A stretch of DNA of 6,562 bases from Desulfobacterales bacterium (lineage in GTDB: Bacteria; Desulfobacterota; Desulfobacteria; Desulfobacterales; BuS5): positions 1-6,562 of the forward strand of contig JAERRQ010000223.1 in the NCBI GenBank assembly GCA_016735355.1. The letters are read 5' to 3'. Both the position numbers and the translations under genes were made by a program. The notes under the pieces are model-generated. The model made no database searches. It was not told the origin of the DNA and saw only the letters and a list, made by a program, of their open reading frames with translations. Positions 5,833 through 6,562 of this stretch are shown here, in pieces (position 1 is the first letter of the stretch; the number at the start of each line of letters is the position of its first letter).

Positions 5833-5968
5833 TGCCCCGTCCCTGAAATCTAAGAAGTATGCCGCCATACAAACAAGCCTTCTCCCTGGGGAACTAAACT
5901 GCCCGCATTACGCAGATAATTTATGGATATGTATGGATGCGGGAAATCAAATGTTTTTGAAAGTTTAA
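5833..5968. other. Non-coding spacer with a 7-bp inverted repeat
   Basis: No credible gene was found here. CCCGCAT (5902-5908) is repeated inverted as ATGCGGG (5937-5943) with a 28-base gap, and TATGGAT occurs twice ten bases apart (5922-5928, 5932-5938). Neither resembles a terminator. This stretch lies beyond the premature stop of the OadG remnant and carries no recognisable remainder of that gene. Confidence 0.4.
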
Positions 5969-6082
5969 TTAAGGCGGATAATTTAAAAGGCTCTTCGAGC
6001 TGGTCTGCGTAAAGACGATGGCAATGCCGATTATGGACATGATCCAGCCGTTATAGGCGGAAATCGCTTCAATACCGTACAA
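5969..6082 (-). pseudogene. N-terminal remnant of an OadG-family (decarboxylase gamma-subunit-like) gene
   Basis: From TTG (6082-6080) the frame reads LYGIEAISAYNGWIMSIIGI then AIVFT, closely resembling the N-terminus of OadG-like membrane subunits of biotin-dependent sodium-pump decarboxylase complexes, as I recall them from anaerobes (GLEA..xxNGWxxxxxGxxIVFTGL). After residue 25 the similarity stops (QTSSKSLLNYPP) and TAA follows at 5971-5969, giving 37 residues. The rest of the membrane helix (normally continuing GL..LSF.ISQLHK) and the C-terminal part are missing and are not found in another frame downstream. A good ribosome site (AAGGAG, 6095-6090) sits seven bases before the TTG, and a TTGACA promoter lies further up. 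The signals are intact but the body is lost, so this is most likely a deletion remnant. A functional small membrane peptide cannot be excluded. Confidence 0.6.
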
Positions 6083-6130
6083 TGAAAATCTCCTTATTGT
6101 AAGGTCTTTTTATGAAATTAACACATTTTA

Positions 6131-6159
6131 CTTTTACTAACCAGCCGCTTGCTTGTCAA
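6131..6159 (-). promoter_or_regulatory. Candidate sigma-70-type promoter for the OadG remnant
   Basis: On the minus strand, TTGACA (6159-6154), a 17-base spacer and TAAAAG (6136-6131) lie about 40 bases upstream of the AAGGAG site. The -35 box is perfect and spacing is ideal; the -10 matches four of six. Confidence 0.5.
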
Positions 6160-6183
6160 GAGGTGGGCTTCCAAAATAACCGT

Positions 6184-6213
6184 TTGACATTACTGCTATT
6201 CATTAGCTATAAA
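6184..6213 (+). promoter_or_regulatory. Candidate sigma-70-type promoter for the sensor gene
   Basis: TTGACA (6184-6189), an 18-base spacer and TATAAA (6208-6213), with an A/T-rich region beyond, lie about 65 bases before the ATG at 6280. It is back-to-back with the minus-strand promoter; the two -35 boxes are 24 bases apart, so one bound factor could affect both. Confidence 0.6.
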
Positions 6214-6279
6214 TTTTTATATAAATATCAGATAATATGGAAAAAATATTTTTTAGCAAGCAAAAGGGTGGGCCGGTAT

Positions 6280-6562
6280 ATGGGTAATACCATCAGGTTT
6301 TTGAAATGGCTGGGGGTAGTGGTCGTAATTATTATGATTTTCGCCGCTGTGGGTTACGCATTGCCTTTCAATGGCAGCAGCATCTTTCCTGCCTCAATTG
6401 CCGTGGTCGGTGTTTTTTTCGTTATCGGGTACCTTATATTTCGAGATATTACTGACCGTAAACAGACCGAGCAGATCTTACAGCAGCGGGAGCGATACCT
6501 GACGGCGTTAAATAAAGCAGGATCAGTTCTGCTGGCAACCGGCCGGGAAGTTCCCTGTCAGG
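6280..6562 (+). CDS. Membrane-anchored sensor protein, probably histidine kinase (N-terminal part)
   Basis: I translated 94 codons by hand from ATG 6280; the frame is open to the window edge. Two hydrophobic segments, about residues 11-28 (LGVVVVIIMIFAAVGYAL) and 37-54, are split by a short loop (PFNGSSIFP), so nearly all of the protein should be cytoplasmic. Residues 55-72 (RDITDRKQTEQILQQRER) match the linker that normally closes a PAS/PAC unit and leads into a coiled coil. YLTALNKAGSVLLA (72-85) then looks like the start of a GAF or PAS domain. This architecture is usual for sensor histidine kinases or diguanylate cyclases; the output domain lies outside the window. A GGGTGG-like ribosome site (6266-6271) lies eight bases before the ATG, and a GTG four codons upstream (6268) is an alternative start. 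The promoter at 6184-6213 suits this gene. Confidence 0.75.
   Translation, partial: MGNTIRFLKWLGVVVVIIMIFAAVGYALPFNGSSIFPASIAVVGVFFVIGYLIFRDITDRKQTEQILQQRERYLTALNKAGSVLLATGREVPCQ

Noticed and set aside
4909..5853. Several plus-strand and one minus-strand frame inside the flavoprotein gene
   Set aside because: They are shadows of the strongly conserved 319-residue frame.
5902..5943. CCCGCAT/ATGCGGG inverted repeat as a terminator
   Set aside because: The 28-base loop is long, the stem is only 7 bp, and no U run follows on either strand.
6237..6287. 16-codon frame just before the sensor gene
   Set aside because: No ribosome site, out of frame with the sensor, and no recognisable peptide.

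Overview
The window reads like a moderate-GC, A/T-leaning bacterial chromosome, most likely an anaerobe of the Desulfobacterota (Desulfobacterales-like). This is inference from the gene mix: an EndoQ-type PHP nuclease fused to a UvrD helicase, a small STAS protein, a nitronate-monooxygenase-like flavoprotein, and the remnant of an OadG-type decarboxylase subunit. No rRNA, tRNA, CRISPR array or insertion sequence was seen.

Left third (1-2804, minus strand). A large gene runs off the left edge and covers 1-2253. Its N-terminal half is a complete EndoQ-like module (PHP phosphoesterase plus four-cysteine zinc ribbon). A Lys-rich linker full of A8-A9 runs then leads into a UvrD/Rep superfamily 1 helicase, cut by the window edge just after motif III. 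Upstream, sharing an ATGA stop/start overlap, is a small conserved-looking protein of unknown function. The two probably form one operon that links recognition of deaminated bases to unwinding.

Middle (2805-4300, plus strand). An A/T-rich divergent intergenic region carries a 13-bp perfect inverted repeat overlapping a TTGACA box. It is followed by a two-gene unit: a STAS-like protein with a Cys-rich tail built from 21-bp tandem repeats, and a basic protein with two helix-turn-helix segments and a beta-rich C-terminal domain. A good rho-independent terminator closes this unit at 4263-4297.

Right part (4300-6562). A divergent moaE (molybdopterin synthase large subunit) faces a convergent minus-strand NAD(P)H/FMN-type nitronate monooxygenase-like gene, with 30 bp between them and no visible terminator. 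The 475-bp gap beyond that gene is not empty. It holds a minus-strand fragment of an OadG-family protein that keeps its promoter and ribosome binding site but is cut short after about 25 family residues. Back-to-back with that promoter is a plus-strand promoter for a membrane-anchored sensor protein, probably a histidine kinase, that runs off the right edge.
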